Both the position numbers and the translations under genes were made by a program. From the NCBI GenBank assembly GCA_021014945.1, contig MU266446.1, positions 19,154-83,153 of the forward strand: a stretch of DNA of 64,000 bases, in the 5' to 3' direction. The stretch comes from Leucogyrophana mollusca. Lineage: Eukaryota > Basidiomycota > Agaricomycetes > Boletales. Under the pieces are notes generated by a model. The model was not told the DNA's origin. It saw nothing but the letters and a program-made list of their open reading frames with translations, and did no database searches. Positions within the stretch are counted from its first letter, which is position 1. The number at the start of each line of letters is the position of its first letter. Positions 1-11,726 of this stretch are shown here, one piece after another.

Positions 1-2
1 TG

Positions 3-1241
3 CCTAATAGCTCCGGTGCCATAAAACGTGCCAAGCTCGGGGACGACGAGAAAACAGAACCTACGATAAGCTATGAAGCTTTCGTGGAAGAACTGAGTAC
101 AGGGGACTCATTTACCACCTCCATCATCGAAGTTCTAGTCAAAGTGCGCTCGTTTCGTCTGGGCCAGGGACATGTCTCAAGCTGAACGTACCCACCGCAG
201 GAACTAGCAGAACGTCGACTTCGAGATCCAGCAGACCGCGGACTTATCGCGGATCGCACGATGCGCTCTTTGAGGAGGTTATCCAGCCCTGCCACAGTCT
301 ACAGACCGCGGAATCATGGGCGTGGTTCAGGTGGCAGAAGAGGGGTCGACCTGACGGAGTATCTGTCGCAACCCCCGGATGAGCTGGAGATGGACGATGA
401 CGACGATGAAATTGTGGCATCGTATAGCCCTTTTATCTCGATTGCAGATGGTAGGGAATCTCGTACGAACTCGCACCCGTATGGACCGCAATCACACAAC
501 TGGTCCAATCCAGTAATCCCCTACCGCTTGAGCGCTGCCCACAATGCACATCCTCCCGCAACGGAAGCTAATGCCGATCGAGTCCTCCCTCCCTTGCAAG
601 AATCCTCCTCTACAAATCGAACTAGTGGCTGGACGCTTCCGTCTGCAAGCGGTCTCCTGCACACCACTCTCGCCCGCCAATCATCCCTCCGTCGTCCTGC
701 AAGAAGCAGGACAGCGGACTTCAGCGAGTTCACGTCGCGACGTCGGAACTCAACACGACAGCTTGCAGAAGGGGAGGGCACATCGAGACCAGAGTCTACA
801 ACGTCTTTTTTCATGGAACCCTCTGAGCCACTTCCAAATCGCGAAGCAGAAAATTCCTCCACCGCGCCGCCGCAAGCCAGGCATTTTTTCCCTTTCGCAC
901 GCCGATTCGAAGTCATTCCCACACCGCGCCCAGCAGCCAGCGGTTCTGACGAATGGTATTTCCCACCATCGTCAGCCTGGTCAGGAGCTTCTCAAAGAAG
1001 CACTCCGACTAATGCTGATCATGAAACGAGTGAAGAGCGCTCCCAGGCGCCGCGACTCCGTCGGGGCGGACTCCGGGCTCCCGAATCCATACTCTCACGG
1101 CATGCTTCACCCGCCACTTACATCGACCTTCCACATCCACCCACCCTGAGCCATCCTGAGCCAGGTGTTGACATTGCCGCGCCGTCAGAAACAACAAGGT
1201 CCGTATCAGAGGAGATTCTCCAGTCAATTGGCGGTCCCTAG
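3..1241 (+). CDS. Unrecognised protein, 5' end outside the window
   Basis: This is the 3' part of a gene that enters from the left edge. An in-frame exon runs 3-143, then a 57-nt GT..AG intron (144-200), then a long exon 201-1241 ending in TAG. The junction reads EVLVK then ELAERRLRDP. Visible features are an acidic run (EMDDDDDE) near the start of the long exon and a Ser/Pro/Arg-rich, low-complexity remainder. There is no membrane segment and no catalytic motif. The composition suggests a disordered nuclear or regulatory protein, but that is inference only. I do not recognise the family. The intron call rests on frame continuity, and the true start is not in the window. Confidence 0.6.
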
Positions 1242-1636
1242 ACTATTTATCGTGGATGCGGATTCTGTAGTACTATCTATCCATCTTGTTTCAGCATACG
1301 TAGGTACCATTGGCAATGCATCTGGACATCTGGCATCACATAATTCCTTGGCAACTCACTCAGCATCAAGTCTTCCCTTGGATCTGTGCGCTCCCCGGGC
1401 CTGGTCGTGAACGACTTCCCAAATTATACCGTGAACCGCTCGCGGAGAACGTGGATATAACACCTCTGACCACTGGCAACCGTGACAAACCCAAGGGCAG
1501 AAGGGGTTATTTGTTCTTGTGTGGTTCGGAGGCTACAGCATAATAACTACAAACAACGCCCTTGGCCGTAAATGGATGGGTGACTGCCGCTCGCGTCGTG
1601 CCGGCTGGAAGGTGCGTTACTGTCAGTCCAACGGTC
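1242..1636. other. Intergenic spacer before the Tls1-like gene
   Basis: No convincing coding frame or RNA gene is seen. It should hold the 3' untranslated region of the preceding gene and the promoter of the next one. No clear TATA box was found. Confidence 0.5.
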
Positions 1637-2824
1637 ATGATCAAAAGGCGCAATCGTCCACAGCCTCGCATACGAGATATATCCCCAGCAACTGAGGGCA
1701 GAAAGTCTGTCGACGCTGAAGATGAGGAAGAACAGCAGCTTCCGTGCGTTCAAGTTCATAGTCTAAATTCTGCTGGTGGCAAACTGACGGCCTTCTAGGC
1801 TTTCCGACCTCATTGAGCTTCGAAAGCTCAAGAAGCTCAGACAGGGTATCGACGTGAACAAATTATCCAAAGGCGATGCAAAGAAGAAGAAGAAGAAGCG
1901 CACAGAGGGCGAAGAGTTTCTGGAAGCTGGTGGGCTGAGAGCTGGAGCCAAAGTTGACGACGATGAGTGAGCCTTTTACTCCCTCCGACCTCTTCTGCTT
2001 GGGACTGAACGAGAAAGGGAGGAGGAAGATAAAGATGCCAAAGCCAGAAGAGCTGTCAGAACGAATAACTTCACACAGCAGACGAACGCTCTGGACGTGG
2101 ATAAACACATGTACGTCTCCTCGAAGTCTGCACAGAATCCGACTGAAAATGCTACACAGGATGGCTTATATCGAAGAGAACCTGAAAATACGTAGCAGGC
2201 CATTGGACCCATCGGATACCAAAGGCAAAGGTGCCGATACCCAAGACGAGTTCTCTCTCATGTCAGAGCGCTGGAAAGGCGACAAGAAGGCTGCAGACGA
2301 AGGGAGCGTAACAAACAGTCTAGCTATGCTGACAGCAATACCAGAGGTTGACCTTGGAATGGAGTATGGTTTTACGACCGTGGCAACTGTCTTGATGGGT
2401 CCGCTAATATATTTGTTATTACAGTGCTAGACTGAAAAATATCGAAGAAACTGAGAAGGCGAAACGCATAGTCGCTGAAGAGCGCAAGGATCGCAAGAGA
2501 ACGAATACGGATGAGGAACACCTCGCCGCTTCACGATGTGGGTGTTCTAACGCCGTCCCCTATGTTACAGTGGCTTTATTACTCACTTTAAACAGTCTAC
2601 CGACCACATCTCAAACAGAAATCAGACGCAGAAATCATGCGTGATGCGAAGCTGGAGGCTATGGGTTTGCCTCCTCAGGAAGATAAACGAAAACCACACA
2701 ACGACCGACCTCAGATGGCCACAGACGAAGCGGTAATGCGAGCACACTTACCTTGCATCCTCACATGCTAATCATGTCCGCCCATCAGGTTATGGAACGC
2801 TTCAAGAAGAGAATGCGAAGATGA
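1637..2824 (+). CDS. tls1: Tls1/C9orf78 (Hep59 family) splicing factor
   Basis: The spliced product matches the Hep59 family (human C9orf78, fission yeast Tls1), a spliceosome-associated protein that in fission yeast supports splicing of telomere and heterochromatin factors. Seven exons restore one frame: 1637-1743, 1799-1966, 2018-2110, 2160-2363, 2425-2537, 2596-2732 and 2789-2824. Diagnostic parts are an N-terminal KRRNRP motif, LSDLIELRKLKK, an AAG-encoded lysine run, EEEEDKDAKARRAVRTN, the hallmark DVDKHMMAYIEENL across the exon 3/4 junction, and a C-terminal YRPHLKQKSDAEIMRDAKLE. The protein is small, highly charged and without membrane segments, so it is probably nuclear. All six introns are about 46-61 nt, as expected here. 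The start was chosen as the first ATG before the conserved arginine-rich motif. Confidence 0.88.
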
Positions 2825-2981
2825 CACTTATAAGAGATACCATCGCCGCTCCACTCACGGTGCCGGCTTGAATTCCCTGACATGTATGTCATATATTGAC
2901 TTCCGTGCTCTGCTCACCCCTGTATGATCATATTGATGGCGCGATGCATCTTTAACCTGTAGTTACATCGTTGCCTACTTA

Positions 2982-5399
2982 TTACGCCGCCAGCGCCAAC
3001 TCCTTCAGCGTCTCGAAGTTTGGTGTTCCAAGACCAGTAACTTAAAGGAGAATGAGTTCGGAGATGCAGAAAGAAAACAATATGGTACTCACCTGCGTCC
3101 CATCCGATGGTAGACTACGATACAAGGGGTTGAGTAAAATTCAAGGTAGACACAAGTGAACTCACATTGAATCCCTCAGTACCACACCCAGGGTTGTTGC
3201 CTTCGGTGATGTCATTGAGACCAGTCAAACCCTTAGAGTACAAGAACGGGTTCAGGAAGCCGAGAGTCGGGAGACCAGCATCAATTCGAGCGTCGTTGAG
3301 CATTGAGACGAAGCTCGTGAAGGTTGGCGAAGAGCAGGAGGTTCCAGCAACGTAGCCTTCTTCTCCTTGGTAGACAATGAGGAAGTTGTACGCTTGTGCA
3401 GAGACATCGGGGATGCCCTGATGTGTATACAATGAGCGTTAGCAAGAGTGATGTAACCAGAAATGCAGCACACATACGCGGCCATACCTGTTCAACCACG
3501 AGATGAGCTGTAGCCAGCAGAATGAATCGGGAGACTCACGGGTTGTAGAGACCCTCGTAAGTACCAGGGGCGAGCTTATCCAAAAAGCCCTGCACAGCAG
3601 TCCCCTGATAGGCGGGACGAGGGAACTAACACAAATCCAACGGACATTTTCAGTTCGCCTTCTCAGCTGTAAGCACGTAAAACACTGACGTAGTTACTGA
3701 AACCTCCTCCCGAGAAGAAGACAGCTGTCTCAGGGACGTTTACGGTCCCACCAACAGCAGTTACGCTGGATCGAGTAGCATTGTCAAGAGTTAGTTCCTT
3801 GTCACTACAAGGAGACTCACTAAGGGCAACTGGCTGGGAAACCGGGAACGAACGCGGTGACATTGCGGCCATCGTTCGTGTAGCATTCCTGGGTGGCTGG
3901 GTCGGCATCTCCGTCTCCGACACCTCCATCACCAGAGGAGAACATGATAGAAACACCGCGGGCGCCTAGAGCTGCAAAGCCATTGCAAACCCGAGTTGCA
4001 TAACTATATGGGACTGCACAACAGTGTCGGTGAGTTCAAATCCAAGCCAGTTGATGGAGTGGACCTTACCCGTCTGTTCGTCGTCGCCGTAACTGGATGA
4101 TATAGCTTGAGGTACGTCGGGCTGCGAAAGAACGTAGTCCAGCCACTGAGATAAAATGTCAGCAGGAACACATAAATGCAAGTGCGACACGTGGAAACGA
4201 ACATAGGAGTAAGGCTCGTTATCGGAGGAGGAGTTTTCCATGGCATCGGGTATGAAGGGAGGCGACCCGTAGGTTGAATAAAAGGTTCCAGGAGTAGGGT
4301 AAGTAAGCCCAAGGGCGAACTGAGTATCAAGATCGGCCTCGATCCCAGCAGCCGCCATGCTTTGGTTATTGATTCCCCCTAAACCAGATTTATTAATGAT
4401 GAGCACAAACAACGATCAGGGCACAGCTCAAATGGCCGCACCATGGACCGATACAAAAGTGAAGTTTGTTCCGTAGGCCGCAGGATTTTGATATTGGTAG
4501 AACATTTCAAGATCAGCGATATTGGCGTACTGTCCGAGGTAACCAGTGAGAGCGATCTTGTTGCCATTAGTAGCAGATGTGTTGTAGCCCACTGCGTTAT
4601 AGATTTGCCGAAGACAGGTCAGCGTAATCTAAATTTTCTTGTCAGAAGATCGCTGAACAGCCCGTGGTGGCTTCCGAACCGTGTTATTGCAGCTTGCGTC
4701 AACTTGATTTCCAGCGGGACCCGTGATGGTTCCACTTGCAGGGCTCGATGCTAAGGAGCTGGAACCAGCCCAGTGCAGCGTACTTTTCAGTCCTCTGAAA
4801 CGTCCAAACATGATGGTTGGTTGAACCAGGTCAATATGCTCATGGAGGACTTCCGGGAGGCTGTAAGACGTGGTCCGAACAATGCTGTCACCGCTCTCCG
4901 CATGGTAGTATACGTGGTAAGTCTACCATAGCGGCTTATCAGGTGACACGACCCAGTAGGATAGAAGCGGGCTCACAGTGTCAAGCATCTCTTCTGCGAG
5001 GCTGACTGGGACTCGGATTGTGATCCAATCCTTCGCTGAGGATCGAATCAGGTGCTCCGCCGCGAAACCGTGCGATGCGAGCCATTCATTGACGGCATCC
5101 ACGCTATCTTGGTGGGGTGCCATGAGCGCATCGGTTTCCTCCTTCGACAGGTGTGCGCCATATCGCTCATGGTCAGGATCGCTCACTTCCCAGAGGTGCT
5201 GCTCCAAAACACTGAAGTTTGGCTGAGGGAGCGCGATCTTGAGCTCTATGATGTGGTTTGGGGGAGCGGGGGACTGTTTAACCCAGCCGCGAGGAGGGCC
5301 GTGGATACTCTCCTTGACTTTGTGCTGACAGCCTTTGTAAAGGGCTGCTCGTGCGAGAGCAACCGACAGCGAGAGTCCTAGCCAGAACGAGAGTCTCAT
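2982..5399 (-). CDS. Sedolisin-family (S53) acid serine protease, tandem copy A
   Basis: Secreted endo- or tripeptidyl peptidase of the sedolisin family, acting outside the cell on proteins at acid pH. The first exon encodes a signal peptide ([18 protein letters not shown]) and the pro-domain ([31 protein letters not shown]). Later exons carry the catalytic Glu/Asp pair in EADLD, the oxyanion region SSGDGGVGD, and the catalytic Ser in [10 protein letters not shown]. The calcium site is built by [16 protein letters not shown] and GWD, followed by VTGLGTPNF at the C-terminus. About ten short introns interrupt it. The last exon is 2982-3040 and the exon before it begins at 3093. ATG at 5399 was chosen to match copy B; an ATG one codon upstream (5402) is equally possible. 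All catalytic residues are present, so the gene looks active. Exact substrate class (TPP-like or endopeptidase) cannot be told. Confidence 0.9.
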
Positions 5400-5455
5400 C
5401 ATCAGAGTGCAGCCTACGAAGCAGCGGCAGCTCCCACTCACCCAGAATATACGGG

Positions 5456-5464
5456 TATATATAC
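5456..5464 (-). promoter_or_regulatory. TATA box of sedolisin copy A
   Basis: An alternating TATATATA core lies about 57 bp upstream of the ATG. The same element with similar flanks (a CACTCACCCAGAATAT block beside it on the plus strand) precedes copy B at the same distance. Confidence 0.6.
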
Positions 5465-6092
5465 GTGAACCCTCGGAGTCTTACGACTCACTAAATTCCC
5501 GTCTTGGACCCGCAAGAATCGCACAGTGCAACCAGGACCTGTCGCTGACCTACTGCTGCATATGGTACCGAAGGAAGACGTTTATAGCCGCTTCATGATT
5601 GGGTGAGATCGTGCTGGTTATAACAAGCAACTGTGGCCGCAGTGTGCAATCCCCGCTTATCTTGCCAATAATAGAATATATCGGCATGATCTTGTAATGA
5701 CTGCATCCCAATAATTTCTCCGTCTGCGTGCGGTGAACGGCAGGCGAATTGTATGGTCCCAGACTGCGCCAGTTGGCCCATATGTGACGTTTACTTGCGT
5801 GATCACTGATGGGCCAACTTGAACCGGCACTGGGAATACTATAAGTTGGCCGTGGTAATTAAGATACCCTTGTCTCCAGACCCAGAAGTAAGATAATAGA
5901 AGAGGTGGAGGAGCATTAAGCCAAAGTCAGAAAGCCTAATCCAAATGTTTGAACCCGAAAATCCAAAAGACTCGCTTCCAGGCTTTGACGATTGGATAGC
6001 CCATGCACCAAATTTGATCCAGATAACAGCTACAACATGTTACATTACAGATTGATTCTTGGTACATTTGCCCCGTCTACGTAAGTATGGAA
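5465..6092. other. Spacer between sedolisin copies A and B
   Basis: No gene is supported. The part next to copy A (to about 5580) resembles the region upstream of copy B: both contain a GGACCCGCA block, a CGCACAG block and a GCTGCAT-TGGT block in the same order. The promoter was therefore duplicated with the gene. Confidence 0.55.
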
Positions 6093-8490
6093 TTATACGG
6101 CCAACACCAACTCCTTCAGCTTCTCGAAATTTGGCGATCCGAAGCCGGTAACTAAGGGATGGAACTAAGCACCGATTCGACGAGACGGGAAGAAAAGTAC
6201 TCACTGGGGTCCCATCCAATAGTAGCCTACGCACAAAGAATTAAGCACACGAGTCACGCTCAACGAAGTGAGACTTACATTGAATCCTTCAGTACCACAT
6301 CCGGGGTTGTTGCCCTCAGTGATGTCATTGAGAGCGGTGTAACCCGTGGAGTACAAGAACGGGTTCAGGAAGCCGAGAGTGGGGAGGCCAGCATCAATTC
6401 GAGCGTCGTTGAGCATCGAGATAAAGCTCGCGAAGGTTGGGGAAGAGCAGGAGGTTCCGGCAACGTAGCCTTCCTCCCCTTGGTAGACGATGAGGAAGTC
6501 GTAGGCTTGAGCAGAAACATCAGGAATTCCCTAGAGTGAGGGGGCATCAGGAGTGAAGAGCCACAGCGGGGTAAACATGCATACCCGACCGTTCCTGGAT
6601 AATAACAAGGTAAGTAAAAATCAAAAGCAGGACGATTCGAAGTGCTTACGGGTTATATAGACCTTCGTAAGTACCAGGGGCTAGCTTATCCAAATAGCCC
6701 TGCACGGCAGTGTCCTGGTAAGACGGACGAGCGAACTTAAAGTAGGAGGATCGGACACGTTCAACTCATACTTTCTCGTGCGATACCTGATTCACTTACG
6801 TAGTTGCTGAAGCCTCCACCCGAGAAGAAGACAGCCGTTTCGGGGATGTTGACCAACCCGCCGACGGAAGTCACGCTGGGGCATGTAAGCATCGGTAACC
6901 AGACACTCCAAAACGAACTTACTAAGGGCAGCTAGCCGGGAATTCAGGGATGAATGCAGTCACGTTGCGACCATCATTCGTGAAGCATTGTTGAGTGGCT
7001 GGATCAGGGTCCCCATCGCCGACACCATAGTCGCCAGAAGAGAAAAGGATGGAAACACCCCGAGCGCCAAGGGCTGCGAAGCCGTTGCAAGCACGAACTG
7101 CGTAGCTGTAGGGAACTATTTATCTTTGGTGAACACAACTCTGCGAAGTTGGGGCGCGCATATTTACCGGTCTGCTCGTCATCACCGTAACTTGTCGAGA
7201 TGGCTTGAGGCAAGTCGCTCATGGAGAGGACGTAGTCTAGCCACTATGATGAAATGGCTGGTCAGAGACCCCAGCACATATAGCAATGCACAGGCACAAA
7301 CGTAGGAGTAAGGCTCATTAGTGTTCGTGGTTTCCAGAGCGTCTGGGATATATGGTGGCTCCCCATATGTTGAATAGAAAGTGCCGGGGGTTGGATAGGT
7401 AAGCCCAAAACCAAACTGAGTGTCGAGGTCAGCTTCAACTCCGGCAGCCGCGATACTCTGGTTGTTGATGCCACCTGAGACGGCAAAACATTGAGGCTCA
7501 ATGAATGGACAAACAAACACACATGTTCCTACCGTGAACGGATACGAAAGTGAAGTTGGATCCGTATGCCGCAGGATTTTGGTCCTGGAAGAACATCTGA
7601 AGATCGTCGATATTGGCGTATTGCCCGAGGTAACCAGTAAGACCGAATTTGTTGCCGTTTGTTGCAGAAGTCTGATAACCAACTGCATTGTACAATTGCC
7701 TGAGACATGTAAGCGTGATCTGATCTTTGTTATCAGGAATTATTCATAGAGAAACCATCAGAAAACAGCACACCGTGTTGTTGCAGCTTGCGTCAACTTG
7801 GTTACCAGCGGGGCCAGTGATGGTACCACTGGAAGGGGTTGATGTCGAGGAATCAGCGCCCGCCCAATGAAGTGTGCTCTTAAAGGCCTTGAAACGCGCG
7901 AACATGGTGGTTGGTTGAATAAGGTCCACATGCTCGTGGAGGATCTCCGGAAGACTGTAGGATGTGGTCCGGACAACACTGTCACCAGTCTCCGCGTGGT
8001 GGTATACGTGGTAGGTCTATATGCGGTAATTTATACCATAGTTCTCTCCGAAATGAAGACATCTTACAGTGTCGAGCATCTCTTCTGCGAGGCTGACTGG
8101 GACTCGGATTGTGACCCAATCCTTTGCTGAGGATCGAATCAGATGCTCCTCCGCGAAGCCGTGCGATGCGAGCCATTCATTGACGGCATCCACGCTATCT
8201 TGGTGGGGTGCCATGAGCGCATCAGTTTCCTCCTTCGACAAGTGGTCACCATATCGCTCATGGTCAGGATCGCTCACTTCCCAGAGGTGCTGCTCCAAAA
8301 CACTGAAGTTTGGCTGGGGGAGCGCGATCTTGAGCTCTATGATGTGGTTTGGGGGAGCGGGGGACTGTTTGACCCAACCGCGAGGAGGGCCATATATACT
8401 CTCCTTGACTTTGTGCTGGCAGCCTTTGTAAGGCGCCGCTCGTGCGAGAGCAGCTGACAGTGAGAGTCCTAGCCAGAGCGAGAGCCTCAT
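6093..8490 (-). CDS. Sedolisin-family (S53) acid serine protease, tandem copy B
   Basis: Closest paralogue of copy A and, by family, a secreted acid protease. Exon 1 encodes signal peptide [18 protein letters not shown] and a pro-domain almost identical to that of copy A ([21 protein letters not shown]). Downstream exons show the EADLD catalytic Glu/Asp, [19 protein letters not shown], the GDYGVGD-type oxyanion segment, [21 protein letters not shown] with the catalytic Ser, and [16 protein letters not shown] plus GWDP for calcium. The C-terminus is [14 protein letters not shown] followed by a short tail and TAA. Intron positions match copy A. Near-identity in exon 1 and the promoter but more change in the middle exons points to a fairly recent duplication or gene conversion. 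I see no lesion. Confidence 0.9.
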
Positions 8491-8546
8491 CCTCAGGGAT
8501 TAGTTTGCGAGACAGTGGCAAATCGCACTCACCCAGAATATGTGGG

Positions 8547-8555
8547 TATATATAT
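8547..8555 (-). promoter_or_regulatory. TATA box of sedolisin copy B
   Basis: A TATATATAT core about 57 bp upstream of the ATG, in the same local context as the TATA box of copy A. Confidence 0.6.
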
Positions 8556-9242
8556 GAGCACGTAAGACTTTTCGATGGTGTTCCTTGGCGTCACACAAAT
8601 GAGTACCGCAACCCACCCAGCTTCCGCTTTGGACCCGCATGCCGCACAGCACAACGCGGGTGAACCCCAGGACTCGTCGCCGCTGCATGTGGTCCTGGGA
8701 GGAATACGTGGATAACGAACGTCTTGATTGGGTGGAGGGCGGACTGAACCACCGTGCAACCAAAAACAAAGCTTATCATCCTCAGAATAGAACCTACCGT
8801 GTGTAGTCCAGAAGTCACCTGCCATTTACAGGGACACCGGACGCCACGTCCTCTCACAAAGATGTTGCTACCCTCTGGCCCTGGCTCGTTCCTGTCATGC
8901 CCGCAAGAATGTTAGGCCTGCAGGGTTCTGAACACCTTCGAACCACGTCAAGATCGACCGCCGGGAACGGAGATGAGTATTTGGAAAGAAAAATAAGAAT
9001 ATTCGGTTTCTAAAAAATGAATTCTGTAAGCATCGGTGCCTCCCAAAGCCAGCCACGAAACCGATCAAACGCCATGGTGCAACCATGTTGTTCAAGAGTG
9101 GCGACGAGAATTACTTATAAGCCAGCCTATTTGCTCTTGTTGTCTGAAAGCCTTGAACTCTATTATAGTCAATCCCAGAAACCCTGCCGAAACAAAATTT
9201 TGCTTTCGGCCGTTCGGGCAGTAAACGCTGGGCCCTGTGCGT
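8556..9242. other. Spacer between sedolisin copies B and C
   Basis: No gene is supported. It contains the copy B promoter flank. Around 9130-9190 there is a block that loosely resembles the region 50-80 bp upstream of the eIF3m ATG (near 12560-12620), in the same orientation. It may be a relic of the tandem duplication. Confidence 0.4.
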
Positions 9243-11658
9243 CTATGGCGCACTCGATACCATTTTCTTCATCTTCTCAAAGTCTGGTGTTCCGAGACCG
9301 GTGACTGCGTTATAAAATCGTAATGGTTAGAAAGCGCGTGGATTACTTAGGCAGTCACGTCAGACTTGCCGGGATCCCATCCAACGGTAGCCTACGTGAA
9401 ACACAATCTGAGAGTGAGAGTAAGGTCGACAAAATTGAACTCACATTAAAGCCCTCGGTACCGCAGCCAGGATTGTTGCCTTCTGTGATGTCGTTAAGAG
9501 CTTTATATCCCGAGGAGTATAAGAATGGGTTCAGGAAACCAAGGGGAGGAAGGCCAAGGGAAATGCGGGCATCGTTAAGCATAGAAATAAATGCAGCAAA
9601 TGTTGGTGCCGAGCAGGAGGTTCCGGAGACGTGCACGTTCTTCCCTTCCCAAAATATCGAGAAGTTGAGGCCTTGGGTCGAAACATCTGGAACACCCTAG
9701 TTCATACGAGGCTAAGCGGGTTATAGAAGGTAACGCATTCAGACTCATACCCGGCCATATCTACTCTATACCGTGAGCGGTGAACGATAGCACGATGCGA
9801 CATTGCTCACGGGTTATATAAGCCCTGGTAAGTCCCAGGAGCGAGCTTGTCTATGTAACCTTGTGCTGCAAGCTCCTGGTACGGCGGGCGGGGGAACTAA
9901 ACCTAGAGTTGAAGCAGTTCGTACTGACGGAGTATTTCGTCCTGCTCACGTAGTTACTGAAACCACCGCCAGAGAAGGGGATAGCTTTCTCGGGAATGTA
10001 TGCCGTGGATCCTACAGCAGTAATGCTGAGTGAGACAAGGTTAGTGGCTAGTAGGCCGCCAAGCCGTATTAGTGGAGCTCACTAGGGGCACGTAGCTGGG
10101 AAAAATGGGACGAAACGAGTGACATTGCGACCATCGTTTGTGAAGCATTGCTGAGTGGCAGGGTCGGCGTCATTGTCACCCACACCGCCGTCACCAGAAG
10201 AAAAGATCACGGACACTCCACGAGCTCCTAGAGCGGCCATCTCGTTGCAGACGCGAACGGCATAGTTGTATGGAACTTTGGATAATATTAGGATAGCTCA
10301 TGGCCGAATATAGAAGGGCAAGGGCAGATACCTGTTTGTTCGTCATCGCCGTAACTTGTCGAGATCGTCTGGGGAATGTCGTCCTGCGATAAAACATACC
10401 CTAACCACTACAACAAGGCGGTTGATCAGCGACAGTTTCTGTACAAGCGGATAAAAGTCGAACATAAGAATATGGTTCATTCGTGTCGTTGGCCTCCAAC
10501 GCGGATGGAGTGAACGGAGGCTCGCCAGCGGTCGAATAGAAAGTGCCAGGGGTAGGGTAAGTGAGCCCGAATCCAAATTGAGTATCAAGATCAGCCTCAT
10601 CTCCTGCGGCGAGCAAGCTTTGGTTGTTGGTACCGCCTATCAAAGATTCAGACGCGGTTTCTGTGCAGAAAGGATCAACCATCCGTACCGTGGACAGAGA
10701 CAAATGTGAAGTTGGAACCAAGCGCAGCTGGATTCTGGGTCAAGTAGAATTGCTGCAGATCATCCAGGTTCGCATACTGGTTAAGGTATCCGGTCAGGCC
10801 AAGCTTGTTACCGTTCGTGGCGGAAGTCGTGTAATTGAGCGCATTATACAATTGTCTAAGGCACGTCAGCGTGATCTGAGGTCAATAAAACCGGTAAGAA
10901 CTACTTAAAAAAGGCAGCCTGGAGGGTGAGCATACAGTAGAATTGCAGCTTGCGTCGACTTGGTTGCCCGCAGGGCCCGTGATCGTTCCGTTACCGAGAC
11001 TGGCTGGGACAAGCTCAGCTTGGCCTGACCAATGGAGCGTGCTCTTAAATGCCTTGAAGCGCGCAAACATCGTAGTTGGCTGAATGAAGTCCACATGCCC
11101 ATGCAGATTTTCGGGGAGGCTGTAGGACAATGTTCGGACAGTGGTATCTCCTTTTTGAGCATGATGGTATACGTGGTAAGTCTAATATACCGCCGTTATG
11201 TGATCGCAATCTTTTAGACAACTGTTATTCAAGCTTACAGTGTCAAGCATTTTCTCCGCAAGACTGACGGGCGCCCGGATAGTGATCCAGTCATTCGCTG
11301 GGGAGCGAACAAGATGCCCCTCCTCGAAGCCGTATGAAGCCAACCAGTCGACGACGGCCTCTACGCTGCCTCGATGGGGTGACATGAGAGCGTAAGTTTC
11401 TTCCTTCGACAAATACGCGCCATAGCGCTCATGGCCCGGGTCGCTCGCCTCCCACAAGTACTGTTCCAAGGCATCGAATTTCGGCTGGGGGAGAGCGATC
11501 TTGAGCTCCAGAACGTGACTCGGCGGCGCGGGAGCATGCTTAACCCAGCCACGAGGAGATGTAATGCTCTCTTTGACCTTGGGCTGGCTACCCTTGTAGA
11601 AGGCCGTCCTAGCCATAACAGTGGAGAGCGGGAGGCCTAACCAGAATATGGCCCTCAT
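9243..11658 (-). CDS. Sedolisin-family (S53) acid serine protease, tandem copy C
   Basis: Most diverged of the three tandem sedolisins. Exon 1 encodes signal peptide [18 protein letters not shown] and a pro-domain with [27 protein letters not shown] and [13 protein letters not shown]. Later exons carry [19 protein letters not shown] (catalytic Glu/Asp), a GDGGVGD-type oxyanion segment, [21 protein letters not shown] (catalytic Ser) and [16 protein letters not shown] (calcium). The C-terminus reads [14 protein letters not shown] and ends at TAG. The frame stays open for 92 codons upstream of the chosen ATG, but that stretch has no homology to the other copies and lies across the TATA box, so the start at 11658 is preferred. 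It is divergent from eIF3m with about 1 kb between them. All catalytic residues are kept. Confidence 0.9.
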
Positions 11659-11718
11659 TGTTAGCGACTTCGAAGCAAAGGGGCCAGGTAAGAAGCGACC
11701 TTTTCGGGATATCTCGCC

Positions 11719-11726
11719 TTTATATA
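11719..11726 (-). promoter_or_regulatory. TATA box of sedolisin copy C
   Basis: TATATAAA on the minus strand about 61-68 bp upstream of the ATG, close to the spacing in copies A and B although the surrounding sequence has diverged. Confidence 0.6.

Larger units (their letters stand above)
2982..11726 (-). repeat. Tandem array of three sedolisin genes with their promoters
   Basis: Start codons are spaced 3,091 and 3,168 bp apart. Order, orientation, visible intron positions and TATA position repeat. Copies A and B are much closer to each other than to C, which suggests an older duplication (C versus the A/B ancestor) and a later one. Confidence 0.8.

Noticed and set aside
261..1149. Overlapping long frames on both strands in the first gene
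   Set aside because: They are shadows of the plus-strand frame at 201-1241, which continues from the upstream exon and has the most coherent composition.
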